A stretch of 64,000 nt of DNA from Sciscionella marina DSM 45152. GTDB taxonomy: Bacteria; Actinomycetota; Actinomycetes; Mycobacteriales; Pseudonocardiaceae. The notes under the pieces are model-generated. The model saw only the letters and a program-made list of their open reading frames with translations. It searched no databases and was not told where the DNA came from. This document shows, in pieces, positions 42,460 through 50,475 of this stretch (its first letter is position 1; the number at the start of each line of letters is the position of its first letter). The stretch covers positions 181 to 64,180 of the forward strand of contig NZ_KB905403.1 in the NCBI RefSeq assembly GCF_000379465.1. The letters are read 5' to 3'. The position numbers and the translations under genes were made by a program.

Positions 42460-43582
42460 ATTCCTCCCCTATGGTCGGCAGTCCATTGTGGACTCCGATA
42501 TCGAAGCGGTGCGTGCGGTACTCGAATCCGACTGGTTGACCACGGGCCCCGAGGTGACCGGTTTCGAGGCGGACCTGGCCGAGTGGACCGGTGGTGTGCC
42601 GACCGTGGCGGTGACCTCGGGAACGGCCGCGCTGCACGTCGCCTATGCGGCCGCGGGGATCGGCCCTGGGGATGAGGTGATCACCAGCCCGCTCACCTTC
42701 GTCGCCACCGCCGCCACCGCTGTCCAGCGCGGCGCACGGGTGCGGTTCGCCGATGTCAGCGCGGACACCGGGAACCTCGACCCCGAGGCGGTCGCGGCCG
42801 AGTGCGTGCCGTCCACCGCGGTCATCGCTGCCGTCGACTACGCCGGACACCCGGCACCGATGGATGAGCTGCGATCATCGGCGCGCAAGGCATCCGCGCT
42901 GTTGCTCGAGGATGCCGCGCACTCGATCGGCGCCGCGCTCGGGGGGCGACCGGTCGGTTCACTCTCCGACCTCACCACGTTCTCCTTCTTCCCCACCAAG
43001 AACCTCACGACCGCCGAAGGTGGCGCGGTGGCCGCCGCGGATCCGGAGCTGCTCGATCGTGCCCGCAGGTTCCGCAACCACGGACTGGTCCGGGATCCCG
43101 CGCAGCAGCGCTTCCCGGACGAAGGGCCGTGGCACCAGGAGGTGCACGAGTTCGGCCTGAACTACCGGCTGCCCGATGTGCTGTGCGCACTCGGACGCGC
43201 ACAGTTACGGCGGCTCGCCGCGTTCAAGACCCGGCGCGCCGACATCCACGCCCGCTACACCGCGGCCTTCGCCGAAGTGGACGGGCTGCGTGTCCCGGCG
43301 TGCCGCGCGGGCGCCGACCCGGTCTGGCACCTTTACCCACTGCGGGTGCCCGCTGAACGACGGCGAGTGATCTTCGAGGCGCTGCGTGCCCAAGGGATCG
43401 GCGTGCAGGTCAACTACATCCCCGCGTACTGGCACCCGGTGTTCGCCGACCTCGGGTACCGCAGGGGATTGTGCCCGAACGCCGAGCGCTACTACGCCGA
43501 GGAAATTTCCCTCCCCCTGTTCCCGGACCTCACGGACAGCCAGGTCGACCGGGTCATCGAAGCCGTCCTCGCCCAGCTCTGA
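42452..43582 (+). CDS. pseC: UDP-4-amino-sugar aminotransferase PseC (DegT family)
   Basis: This 376-aa DegT/DnrJ/EryC1 aminotransferase has PLP lysine Lys183 in FFPTKN and Asp154 in LEDAAH. PseC transaminates the 4-keto product of PseB using glutamate. The ATG at 42452 overlaps the pseB stop by 8 bp (ATGGCTGA). Palindrome copy 9 follows its stop. Confidence 0.87.
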   Translation: MAEFLPYGRQSIVDSDIEAVRAVLESDWLTTGPEVTGFEADLAEWTGGVPTVAVTSGTAALHVAYAAAGIGPGDEVITSPLTFVATAATAVQRGARVRFADVSADTGNLDPEAVAAECVPSTAVIAAVDYAGHPAPMDELRSSARKASALLLEDAAHSIGAALGGRPVGSLSDLTTFSFFPTKNLTTAEGGAVAAADPELLDRARRFRNHGLVRDPAQQRFPDEGPWHQEVHEFGLNYRLPDVLCALGRAQLRRLAAFKTRRADIHARYTAAFAEVDGLRVPACRAGADPVWHLYPLRVPAERRRVIFEALRAQGIGVQVNYIPAYWHPVFADLGYRRGLCPNAERYYAEEISLPLFPDLTDSQVDRVIEAVLAQL

Positions 43583-43606
43583 CCGGCCCGCGATCGCTCG
43601 ATCACT

Positions 43607-43648
43607 CGTGCGTGGTTGTGTTGGTTAGAACCAACACAACCACGCACG
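43607..43648. repeat. 42-bp intergenic palindrome, copy 9 (perfect, AG centre)
   Basis: Perfect arms CGTGCGTGGTTGTGTTGGTT and complement around AG. It lies between convergent pseC and the YciI-like gene, with the leader and a second palindrome (43684-43700) on the YciI side. Confidence 0.95.
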
Positions 43649-43683
43649 AGACCCTGTTCGACCAGGTCAGGAGCTTGCCGGTT

Positions 43684-43700
43684 AGCTGTATGATGCAGCT
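43684..43700. repeat. 17-bp secondary palindrome, copy B
   Basis: AGCTGTATGATGCAGCT differs from a perfect palindrome by one pair. It sits directly after the stop codon of the YciI-like gene and before palindrome copy 9, the same arrangement as at 27840. Confidence 0.75.
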
Positions 43701-43701
43701 T

Positions 43702-43998
43702 TCAGGAGACTACCCAGGAGCCGAGAACGGGGCGCCACTGGCGGATGGTGCGCTCCTGGGAGACCCCGGCCTCGGTGTAGGGATCGTCGGCCAGCAGGAT
43801 GGCGAGCTCGCTCTCGTCCGCGGCGGCATAGATCACCAGCGATCCGGTGTCGTCGTTCCAGGGCCCCGCAGCGAGCACGTTCCCGTCCTCGGTCTTGGCG
43901 TGCAGGTACTCGCGGTGCCGGTCGCGGGTGGCAAGCAGCACCTCGCGATCGGAGCTGTACACGGTTTGCACGGCGAAATACTGCATGGGGCAACTCAT
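43702..43998 (-). CDS. YciI-family protein
   Basis: This 98-aa (or 94-aa, from Met5) YCII-domain protein has RDRHREYL with the conserved His and a DDPYTEAGV segment with the conserved Asp. YciI proteins are small ferredoxin-like enzymes or accessory domains; the one well-studied activity is dechlorination-like. No partner is evident; it is divergent from the sigma factor gene. Confidence 0.8.
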   Translation of the reverse strand: MSCPMQYFAVQTVYSSDREVLLATRDRHREYLHAKTEDGNVLAAGPWNDDTGSLVIYAAADESELAILLADDPYTEAGVSQERTIRQWRPVLGSWVVS

Positions 43999-44081
43999 CC
44001 GTTCTACGTGGCGTCATCAACACGGGAAGTGCTTCACCGTAGTGGCGTAGTACGGTCTACCACCAGTGATGAGGAGGGGTT

Positions 44082-44666
44082 GTGAACGACGGGACCCAGT
44101 CGAGCATGCATAACGTGGAGAGCTCGGTCGAACAGACACTCGGACACTTGCGCGTGCTCGACACATCTGGGCAGCCCGCCGATGTTCCGCTCACCCTGGA
44201 AGACCTGTACAAGGCGCACCGGATGCGGTTGGTGCGGCTGGCGATTCTGCTCGTGGACGAACAGGCGACCGCCGAGGATGTGGTGCAGGAGGCGTTCACC
44301 GGGCTGCATCGCAACTGGCGTAATCTCCGAGACGCCCAGGCTGCGGTCGGCTATCTGCGCACGGCGGTGGTGAACGGTTCGCGCAGCGTGCTCCGGCGCC
44401 GCAAGACTGCCCGTGAGTACACGCCACCGCACCAGGTCAACGCCCGGTCCGCGGAATCACTGGCCATGCTCTCCGCCGAGCACCAGGCCGTGGTGCAGGC
44501 GCTCGGCACCCTTCCCCCGCGGCAACGCGAGGTGCTCGTGCTGCGCTACTACGGCGGGCTGTCCGAGGCGGAGATCGCCGAGGCGGCCGGAATCTCCAAG
44601 GGCACCGTGAAGTCCACGGCGAGCCGGGCCCTGGAAACGCTCCAGAAGGCCATGGGTTCCAAGTGA
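44082..44666 (+). CDS. ECF-type RNA polymerase sigma factor (SigE family)
   Basis: This 194-aa sigma-70 family protein has region 2 at about residues 35-105 (LYKAHRMRLVRLAILLVDEQATAEDVVQEAF) and region 4 at about 130-185 (LPPRQREVLVLRYYGGLSEAEIA). It starts at GTG 44082 with GGAGGGG upstream. No anti-sigma gene follows; instead nagA overlaps by 4 bp (GTGA), which is unusual. Confidence 0.88.
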   Translation: MNDGTQSSMHNVESSVEQTLGHLRVLDTSGQPADVPLTLEDLYKAHRMRLVRLAILLVDEQATAEDVVQEAFTGLHRNWRNLRDAQAAVGYLRTAVVNGSRSVLRRRKTAREYTPPHQVNARSAESLAMLSAEHQAVVQALGTLPPRQREVLVLRYYGGLSEAEIAEAAGISKGTVKSTASRALETLQKAMGSK

Positions 44667-45766
44667 TTCTGGGCGGCGCGAAGGTCGTCACTCCTGACGG
44701 GGTGCTCGACGATGGATGGGTACGTGTCGAGGGCGAACGGATCGCCGGGGTCGGCAGCGGGCCGGTCGACGGTGAATCACTCGGAGGCTATGTCGTCCCC
44801 GGATTCGTGGACATGCACTGCCATGGGGGTGGTGGCGCGGACTTCGCCGAGGCGACTCCCGAGCGGGTGGGCACCGCGGTCCGCACGCATCGGGCGCGTG
44901 GCACCACGAGCATGCTCGCCAGCCTGGTCTCCGCGCCGATCGAGGTGCTGACCGGCCAGCTCACCGCGCTCGCCCCGCTCGTGGAAGAGGGGCTGATCGC
45001 CGGGGTGCACCTGGAGGGCCCGTTCATCTCCGACAAGCGCCGCGGGGCCCACAATCCGGCCGCGCTGCGGGACCCGGAACCGGATGCGGTGCGCGCGCTG
45101 CTCGCGGCGGGCGGGTCCGCGCTGCGCATGCTGACCATCGCCCCGGAGCGCGCGGGCGCGATCGCCGCGATCGAACTGGCGGCCGCCGAGGGAGTCACCG
45201 TCGCCCTCGGGCACACCGATGCGGTCGAGGAGCAGGTGCGCGCCGGGATCGAGGCCGGGGCCAGGGTTGCCACCCACCTGTTCAACGGGATGCGCCCGCT
45301 GCACCATCGGGAACCGGGGCCCATCGGAGCACTGCTCGACGACGAACGGGTCGCCGTCGAACTCATCTGCGATCTGGTGCACCTCGCCCCGACCACCATT
45401 CACCTGTCCGCGACCCACGCCGGACGGGCGCGCACCGTGCTGATCACCGATGCGATGTCGGCGGCCGAGCTCGGCGACGGCGACTACGAGCTCGGCGGGC
45501 TGGCGGTCACCGTGACCGAGGGCGAACCCCGGCTCCCGGACGGTTCGCTGGCGGGCAGCGTGCTGACCATGGACCGCGCCTTCGCGAACTTCGTACGCTC
45601 GGGCATGCCGATCACCGAGGCGGTGCAGGCGAGCTCCACGCTGCCCGCGCAGTTGCTCGGCCTCGGCGAAGTGGGCGCGATCGCCCAGGGACGGCGCGCT
45701 GACCTGGTGCTGCTCGATGAGGACCTGCGACTGCGGCGAGTGCTCCACCGGGGTTCGTGGGTATAA
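44663..45766 (+). CDS. nagA: N-acetylglucosamine-6-phosphate deacetylase
   Basis: This 367-aa amidohydrolase has DMHCHGGGG with metal-ligand His residues near residue 52, HLEGPFI with the Glu ligand near residue 118, and LITDAMSA with the catalytic Asp. NagA removes the acetyl group from GlcNAc-6-P in amino-sugar catabolism and peptidoglycan recycling. It starts at GTG 44663 within the sigma factor gene end, so it is translationally coupled. Confidence 0.9.
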   Translation: MILGGAKVVTPDGVLDDGWVRVEGERIAGVGSGPVDGESLGGYVVPGFVDMHCHGGGGADFAEATPERVGTAVRTHRARGTTSMLASLVSAPIEVLTGQLTALAPLVEEGLIAGVHLEGPFISDKRRGAHNPAALRDPEPDAVRALLAAGGSALRMLTIAPERAGAIAAIELAAAEGVTVALGHTDAVEEQVRAGIEAGARVATHLFNGMRPLHHREPGPIGALLDDERVAVELICDLVHLAPTTIHLSATHAGRARTVLITDAMSAAELGDGDYELGGLAVTVTEGEPRLPDGSLAGSVLTMDRAFANFVRSGMPITEAVQASSTLPAQLLGLGEVGAIAQGRRADLVLLDEDLRLRRVLHRGSWV

Positions 45767-45779
45767 CCTCGGCACTACC

Positions 45780-46148
45780 GTGAGCGAGAAGACACCGGAA
45801 CAGCTGCTTTCCGAGGCGCTGCGCGCCAAGGCCGTGCAAGCGCCAGGGCAGGCGCGTGCCGAGGAACAGGTCCCTGTCGAGGCGGCGACCAGCCAGGACA
45901 GCCTGTTCACCGACAACGACGCCAGTTTCGAACTGCTCTCCGGTCAGGACTACCGGCTCTCCCCCGAACTGTTCGGCGAGCAAACCCCCGAACCGGCGAC
46001 GACCCCGGCAACCTCGGCAACCGCCGACCCCGCCCGGCCACGCCCGCGCCCCGAACCGCCGCCACTTTCCGCGCGCTGGATCCTCCTGCTCGCCCTGCTG
46101 CTCGGTGCCGCGGCCGGTGCCGTCGCCGGCCTGCTGACCCTACGCTGA
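45780..46148 (+). CDS. Hypothetical protein with single C-terminal membrane anchor
   Basis: A 122-aa protein starting at GTG 45780. Residues 1-75 are acidic and polar, then a proline-rich linker (PRPRPEPPPL) leads to one membrane helix WILLLALLLGAAAGAVAGLL at the C-terminus. The family is not recognised. It may be a tail-anchored cell-envelope factor. It is 13 bp downstream of nagA and possibly in the same operon. Palindrome copy 10 follows, with the best-conserved leader on the + strand. Confidence 0.65.
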   Translation: MSEKTPEQLLSEALRAKAVQAPGQARAEEQVPVEAATSQDSLFTDNDASFELLSGQDYRLSPELFGEQTPEPATTPATSATADPARPRPRPEPPPLSARWILLLALLLGAAAGAVAGLLTLR

Positions 46149-46166
46149 CCTGGCCAAACAGATGCT

Positions 46167-46208
46167 CGTGCGTGGTTGTGTTGGTTCTAACCAACACAAC
46201 CACGCACG
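46167..46208. repeat. 42-bp intergenic palindrome, copy 10 (perfect, CT centre)
   Basis: Perfect arms CGTGCGTGGTTGTGTTGGTT and complement. The leader TGACCTGGCCAAACA begins at the stop codon of the preceding + strand gene. Confidence 0.95.
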
Positions 46209-46243
46209 ATGGGTTTGCTTGTGCGACGCGCTACGGTCGAGCT

Positions 46244-47626
46244 ATGAGCATCACCGAGGCATTGGTCGCCGAACTGGGGCGGGACGCGGTACTGACGGAT
46301 TCAGATGTGACCGCGGGGTACGCGCGGGACATGATGCCGCTGGCGGACAGTGGTTCGCCAGCGGTGGTCGTGTTCCCCTCTTCGGTGGAGCAGGTGCAGG
46401 CGGTGGTGCGGATCTGCGCGGCGAGCGGGGTGCCGATCGTGCCGCGCGGGGCGGGCAGTGGCCTCAGCGGTGCGGCGAATGCGATCGACGGCTGCGTGAT
46501 GCTCGTGCTGACCCGGTTCACCGAGATCGAATCGATCGATGTGGACAACCGGACTGCGGTGGTGCAACCCGGGGTGGTGAATCTCGACCTGCGCACGGAG
46601 GTGGAGAAGAACGGGCTGTTCTATCCGCCGGATCCGTCCAGCTATGACTGGTGCACCGTCGGCGGCAACCTCTCCACGAACGCCGGCGGGCTCTGCTGTG
46701 TGAAGTACGGGGTGACCACGGATTCGGTGCTCGGCCTCGAAGTGGTGCTCGCGGACGGGACGCTGCTGCGCACCGGGCGGAACACGGTCAAGGGCGTTGC
46801 CGGATACGACCTGACCAAGCTGTTCATCGGCAGCGAGGGCACCCTCGGGGTGATCACCAAGGCCACCCTCGCGCTCCGGCCGCTCCCGCAGGCCCCGTGC
46901 ACGTTCGTCGCCGGGTTCCCGAGTCCTGCGGCCGCGGGCGAAGCGGTGACCAAGGCGGTGCGCGCGGGCGCGGTTCCCTCGCTGCTCGAGATCATGGACG
47001 CGGCCTCCATCAAGGCCTCCGAGCAGTACCTCAACACCGATATCGGGGCGGCCGAATGCGCTGCGCTGCTGCTCGCCCAGTCCGATAGCGGTGGTGAGGC
47101 GGCGATGCGCGAACTGTCCGTGCTCGAGGGCATCGCCAAGGACTGCGGGGCCTCGATGATCTACTCCACCGACGACCTCGAGGAGGGCCGGATGCTGTTG
47201 CAGGCGCGCCGTGTGGTGCTGCTCGCGCTGGAGACCTACGGCTCCTGGCTCACCGATGACGTGTGTGTTCCGCGCACCAGGATCAGCGAGCTCATCACCG
47301 AATGCGAGCGAATCAGTGCGGAGGTCGGCCTGCGCGTCGCCGTGGTCGGACATGCCGGGGACGGCAACATGCACCCGACGATCGTGTACGACGCCGACTC
47401 GGAGGGTGAGCTCGAGCGCGCGCAGCGGGCCTTCGACGAGATCCTCGGGGTCGGCCTTTCGCTCGGCGGCACGATCACCGGTGAACACGGGGTCGGCAAG
47501 ATCAAACGCGACTGGCTCGCCCGCGAGATCGGCCCGGCCGGCCTGCGCGTGCACCGCCAGATCAAGCAGGCGCTCGACCCGGGGAACCTGTTCAACCCGG
47601 GTTCGATGTTCGCCCTGCGCGACTAG
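46244..47626 (+). CDS. FAD-linked oxidase (glycolate oxidase GlcD / D-2-hydroxyacid dehydrogenase type)
   Basis: This 460-aa flavoprotein has an N-terminal FAD_binding_4 domain (about residues 35-175, PRGAGSGLSGAAN and GGNLSTNAGG) and a C-terminal FAD-oxidase domain with GHAGDGNMHP, GEHGVGKIKR and PGNLFNPG. It oxidises D-2-hydroxy acids such as glycolate or D-lactate. No GlcE/GlcF subunits are adjacent. Its TAG stop overlaps the DedA stop in a shared CTAG. Confidence 0.87.
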   Translation: MSITEALVAELGRDAVLTDSDVTAGYARDMMPLADSGSPAVVVFPSSVEQVQAVVRICAASGVPIVPRGAGSGLSGAANAIDGCVMLVLTRFTEIESIDVDNRTAVVQPGVVNLDLRTEVEKNGLFYPPDPSSYDWCTVGGNLSTNAGGLCCVKYGVTTDSVLGLEVVLADGTLLRTGRNTVKGVAGYDLTKLFIGSEGTLGVITKATLALRPLPQAPCTFVAGFPSPAAAGEAVTKAVRAGAVPSLLEIMDAASIKASEQYLNTDIGAAECAALLLAQSDSGGEAAMRELSVLEGIAKDCGASMIYSTDDLEEGRMLLQARRVVLLALETYGSWLTDDVCVPRTRISELITECERISAEVGLRVAVVGHAGDGNMHPTIVYDADSEGELERAQRAFDEILGVGLSLGGTITGEHGVGKIKRDWLAREIGPAGLRVHRQIKQALDPGNLFNPGSMFALRD

Positions 47627-48315
47627 GCGCGATCCTCCAGGCGGTGGGCTCCGCCGGTCGAGCTCACGGCTGCTTCGCGCTTTTTCCGGCGCCTGCTGAG
47701 CAGGTACTCGATCACGATCGGCAGGACCGAGACCAGCACGATCAGCACGAAGATCAGGTCGATGTTCCTGCCGATGAAGTCGATCTGGCCGAGGAAGTAG
47801 CCGAGCACCGTGATCCCCGCGGCCCACAGCACCCCGCCGATCGCGGTGTAGGTGAAGTAGGTCTTCGGGTCCATCCGGCCGATCCCGGCGATCCAGGTGA
47901 TGAAGGTGCGCACGAACGGGACGAACCGGGCGAGCACCACCGCCTTCGGTCCGTGCTTCTCCAGGAACGCGTGCGTCTTGTCCACGTGTTCTCGTTTGAA
48001 GATCTTCGAGTCCGGCCGGTTGAACAGCCGTGGACCGCTCTTGTACCCGATGAAGTAGCCGAGCGCGTTCCCGATCAGCGCGGCGACCGTGACCGCGAGA
48101 CACACCACCCACAGCGGGGTCTGAATGTGCCCGCTCGCGACGAACAACCCCACCGTGAACAGCAGGGAGTCGCCGGGCAGCACCGGGAAGATGCTGCTCT
48201 CGATGAAGATCACCAGGCACACCCCGATCACCACATAGGTGCCGAATGTGTGCAACCACCACACCGGGTCGAGGATGCCGATCGCCTGCGTGGCCGTGGT
48301 CTGCGCGTCGATCAC
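47623..48315 (-). CDS. DedA-family membrane protein
   Basis: This 230-aa DedA/SNARE-associated protein has about five hydrophobic helices and the family blocks FPVLPGDSLLF, GNALGYFIGYKSG and RFVPFVRTFITWIAGIG. DedA proteins act as proton-coupled phospholipid or undecaprenyl-phosphate flippases. The GTG at 48315 is the likely start. It is divergent from fni, with palindrome copy 11 between. Confidence 0.88.
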   Translation of the reverse strand: MIDAQTTATQAIGILDPVWWLHTFGTYVVIGVCLVIFIESSIFPVLPGDSLLFTVGLFVASGHIQTPLWVVCLAVTVAALIGNALGYFIGYKSGPRLFNRPDSKIFKREHVDKTHAFLEKHGPKAVVLARFVPFVRTFITWIAGIGRMDPKTYFTYTAIGGVLWAAGITVLGYFLGQIDFIGRNIDLIFVLIVLVSVLPIVIEYLLSRRRKKREAAVSSTGGAHRLEDRA

Positions 48316-48367
48316 GTGACCACGGTACAGGCGCACGGATTTTGCCCTTGTGAGTGGCAGGGTCCGT

Positions 48368-48409
48368 TGTGAGGGCTTGTGTTGGTTAGAACCAACACAA
48401 GCCCTCACA
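48368..48409. repeat. 42-bp intergenic palindrome, copy 11 (perfect, variant stem, AG centre)
   Basis: Arms TGTGAGGGCTTGTGTTGGTT and AACCAACACAAGCCCTCACA are perfectly complementary, but the outer stem differs from other copies on both sides. It lies between divergent DedA and fni, not at a gene end, yet carries a recognisable leader (ACCTGTTCGTGCAGGT) on its right. Confidence 0.95.
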
Positions 48410-48495
48410 AGCACCTGTTCGTGCAGGTCGGAATGGGGTTGGCCGGGGTGGGGCCAGCGGCCGTAGGATGGCGCGGTGACCTCACGTGGTAGGCG

Positions 48496-49521
48496 ATGAG
48501 CGGCGAGCTGACCAGGCGCAAACGTTCGCATATCGACGTTTGCCTCAACCATGAGGTGGCGTATACCCGGCGCGCGACCGGGTTCGAAGAGATCGAACTG
48601 CCCTACCGCGCGCTGCCCGAGACGGATCTCGCCGTCGTCGACACCGGGACGGAGTTCCTCGGTAAACCGCTGCGCGCCCCGGTGCTGATCGGCGCGATGA
48701 CCGGGGGCGCGGAGCTGGCGGGCACGATCAACGCGAACCTGGCCGTCGCGGCGCACCGGCTGGGGATCGGGCTGATGCTCGGTTCGCAGCGGGTGATGCT
48801 GGAGGACCCGGAGGCGGCGCGCAGTTTCCAGGTGCGCGAGCACGCCCCGGACGCGCTGCTGATCGGCAATCTCGGGGTCGCCCAGCTCGCGAAGGGCTAC
48901 GACGCGACGCAGCTGCGCAGGGCGGTCGCCGAAATCGGGGCCGATGCGCTCGCGCTGCACACGAACCCGCTGCAGGAGGCCAACCAGCCGGGCGGGGACA
49001 CGAACTTCACCGGGCTCGCGCACGCGATCCGCACCGTGGTCGGCGAGGTGGAGTTTCCGGTGCTGCTCAAGGAGGTCGGGCACGGGATCTCGGCGGGGTG
49101 CGCCCGCTCGGTCGCGGACGCGGGGCTCGCGGCACTGGATGTCGCCGGGGCGGGCGGTACCTCCTGGGCGAAGGTGGAACAGCTGGCCGCGTACGGCACG
49201 GTGGTTTCCCCCGATCTCGCCGAGTGGGGTATCCCGACCGCGACCGCGCTGCGGGAGGTGCGGGCCGAACTGCCGGAGCTGCCGCTCGTGGCCTCGGGCG
49301 GGATCCGTTCCGGACTGGACGCGGCGAAGGCCATCGCTTCGGGTGCGCGGGTGGTCGCGGTGGCCTATCCGCTGCTGCATCCCGCCGTCGAGTCCGCCGA
49401 TGCCGTGACGGCCTGGCTCGAACGGTTCATCACCGAGCTGCGGGTCGGCATGTTCTGCGCGGGGTGCCCGGATCTGGCCGCGCTCTCCGGGGTGATCCCC
49501 TGTGGTACACCCCAGGGGTAA
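48496..49521 (+). CDS. fni: Type 2 isopentenyl-diphosphate delta-isomerase
   Basis: This 341-aa FMN-dependent isomerase has the N-terminal RKRSHIDVCL segment, the GAMTGGA block near residue 72, the LHTNPLQEANQPGGDTNF block, LLKEVGHGIS and VASGGIRSGLDAAKA. It interconverts IPP and DMAPP. ATG at 48496 is chosen. No mevalonate genes are in the window. Confidence 0.92.
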   Translation: MSGELTRRKRSHIDVCLNHEVAYTRRATGFEEIELPYRALPETDLAVVDTGTEFLGKPLRAPVLIGAMTGGAELAGTINANLAVAAHRLGIGLMLGSQRVMLEDPEAARSFQVREHAPDALLIGNLGVAQLAKGYDATQLRRAVAEIGADALALHTNPLQEANQPGGDTNFTGLAHAIRTVVGEVEFPVLLKEVGHGISAGCARSVADAGLAALDVAGAGGTSWAKVEQLAAYGTVVSPDLAEWGIPTATALREVRAELPELPLVASGGIRSGLDAAKAIASGARVVAVAYPLLHPAVESADAVTAWLERFITELRVGMFCAGCPDLAALSGVIPCGTPQG

Positions 49522-49603
49522 ATCGGGGGTTTCCCGGATCGCGCCGAGCACCGGCCGCCTCTAGCGTTGCTGACCAGAAAAGCTGGGTGAAGGAGTTGCG
49601 GTA

Positions 49604-50449
49604 ATGCGGAGAATCGTGCTTGCGTGCGGGGGTCTGGCCCTGCTCGGCGTGGCGCTCGCACTGTTCCTGGGGAACCCGTCGAGCTGGTTCCACGGTTTCA
49701 ACGTGGACAAGGTGACGCGGTCCAGTCAGGACCTCAGCGAACGGGTGGCACGGGTGGACCTGGATGTGCCGAGCGGGGACGTGCAGCTGCACGGAACGAA
49801 TGACGGCAAGACCCGGATCGTCCGTGAGCTTCGGTACTGGGGCGACAAGCCGTCGGATCAGACCTACCGGCTCGACGGGGATGCGTTGCGGCTCGGGGGC
49901 TGCGGGGACAACTGCACCGTCGACTACCGGGTCTATCTGCCCCGGGGTGCGGCGGTCGGTGGTGGGCTCGGCAGCGGGAACATGCTCGCCAACGCGGTCG
50001 GCGATGTCCGGCTCGACAACAGCTCGGGTGATATGCGATTCACCGATGTGAAATCCGCGCAGCTGTCCGTGGGATCCGGGAATGTCACGGTGGCCAAGGA
50101 CGCCGGGGCGGCGAACGTGCGGAGCAGCAGCGGCGAGGTCGAGCTGCGCGATATCGCGGGCCGCGCGGATGTGCACGCCGGTTCGGGGAACGTCACCGCG
50201 CGGGGGATGCGCGGCCCGGTCAAGATCGGGAACAGCAGCGGTGAGGTCGCCGTGCAGTCGGTCGCGGTGGCGAACGTGAATGTCGATGCGGGCAGCGGGA
50301 ACGTGGACATCCGGGTGCCGAGCGCGCCGTATCAGGTGCACACCGAGGACAACGACCGCGCTCGGGTCGATGTGCCCGACACCGCTTCCGCGCCGAATAC
50401 GATCACGGTGCGCAGCGGTTCCGGTGATGTCTCTGTCGCGAAGTCCTGA
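49604..50449 (+). CDS. DUF4097-type secreted beta-helix protein
   Basis: A 281-aa protein with an N-terminal membrane anchor or signal (about residues 3-22) and an extracytoplasmic beta solenoid. From about residue 115 on, short repeats alternate between SSGE/DV and GSGNV turns about every 18-20 residues. This is the DUF4097 (LiaG-like) fold. Function unknown; a role at the envelope is likely. The ATG at 49604 has GGAG upstream. Confidence 0.8.
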   Translation: MRRIVLACGGLALLGVALALFLGNPSSWFHGFNVDKVTRSSQDLSERVARVDLDVPSGDVQLHGTNDGKTRIVRELRYWGDKPSDQTYRLDGDALRLGGCGDNCTVDYRVYLPRGAAVGGGLGSGNMLANAVGDVRLDNSSGDMRFTDVKSAQLSVGSGNVTVAKDAGAANVRSSSGEVELRDIAGRADVHAGSGNVTARGMRGPVKIGNSSGEVAVQSVAVANVNVDAGSGNVDIRVPSAPYQVHTEDNDRARVDVPDTASAPNTITVRSGSGDVSVAKS

Positions 50450-50475
50450 GGGACCGGATCGGTGGGAAGGCTGTC

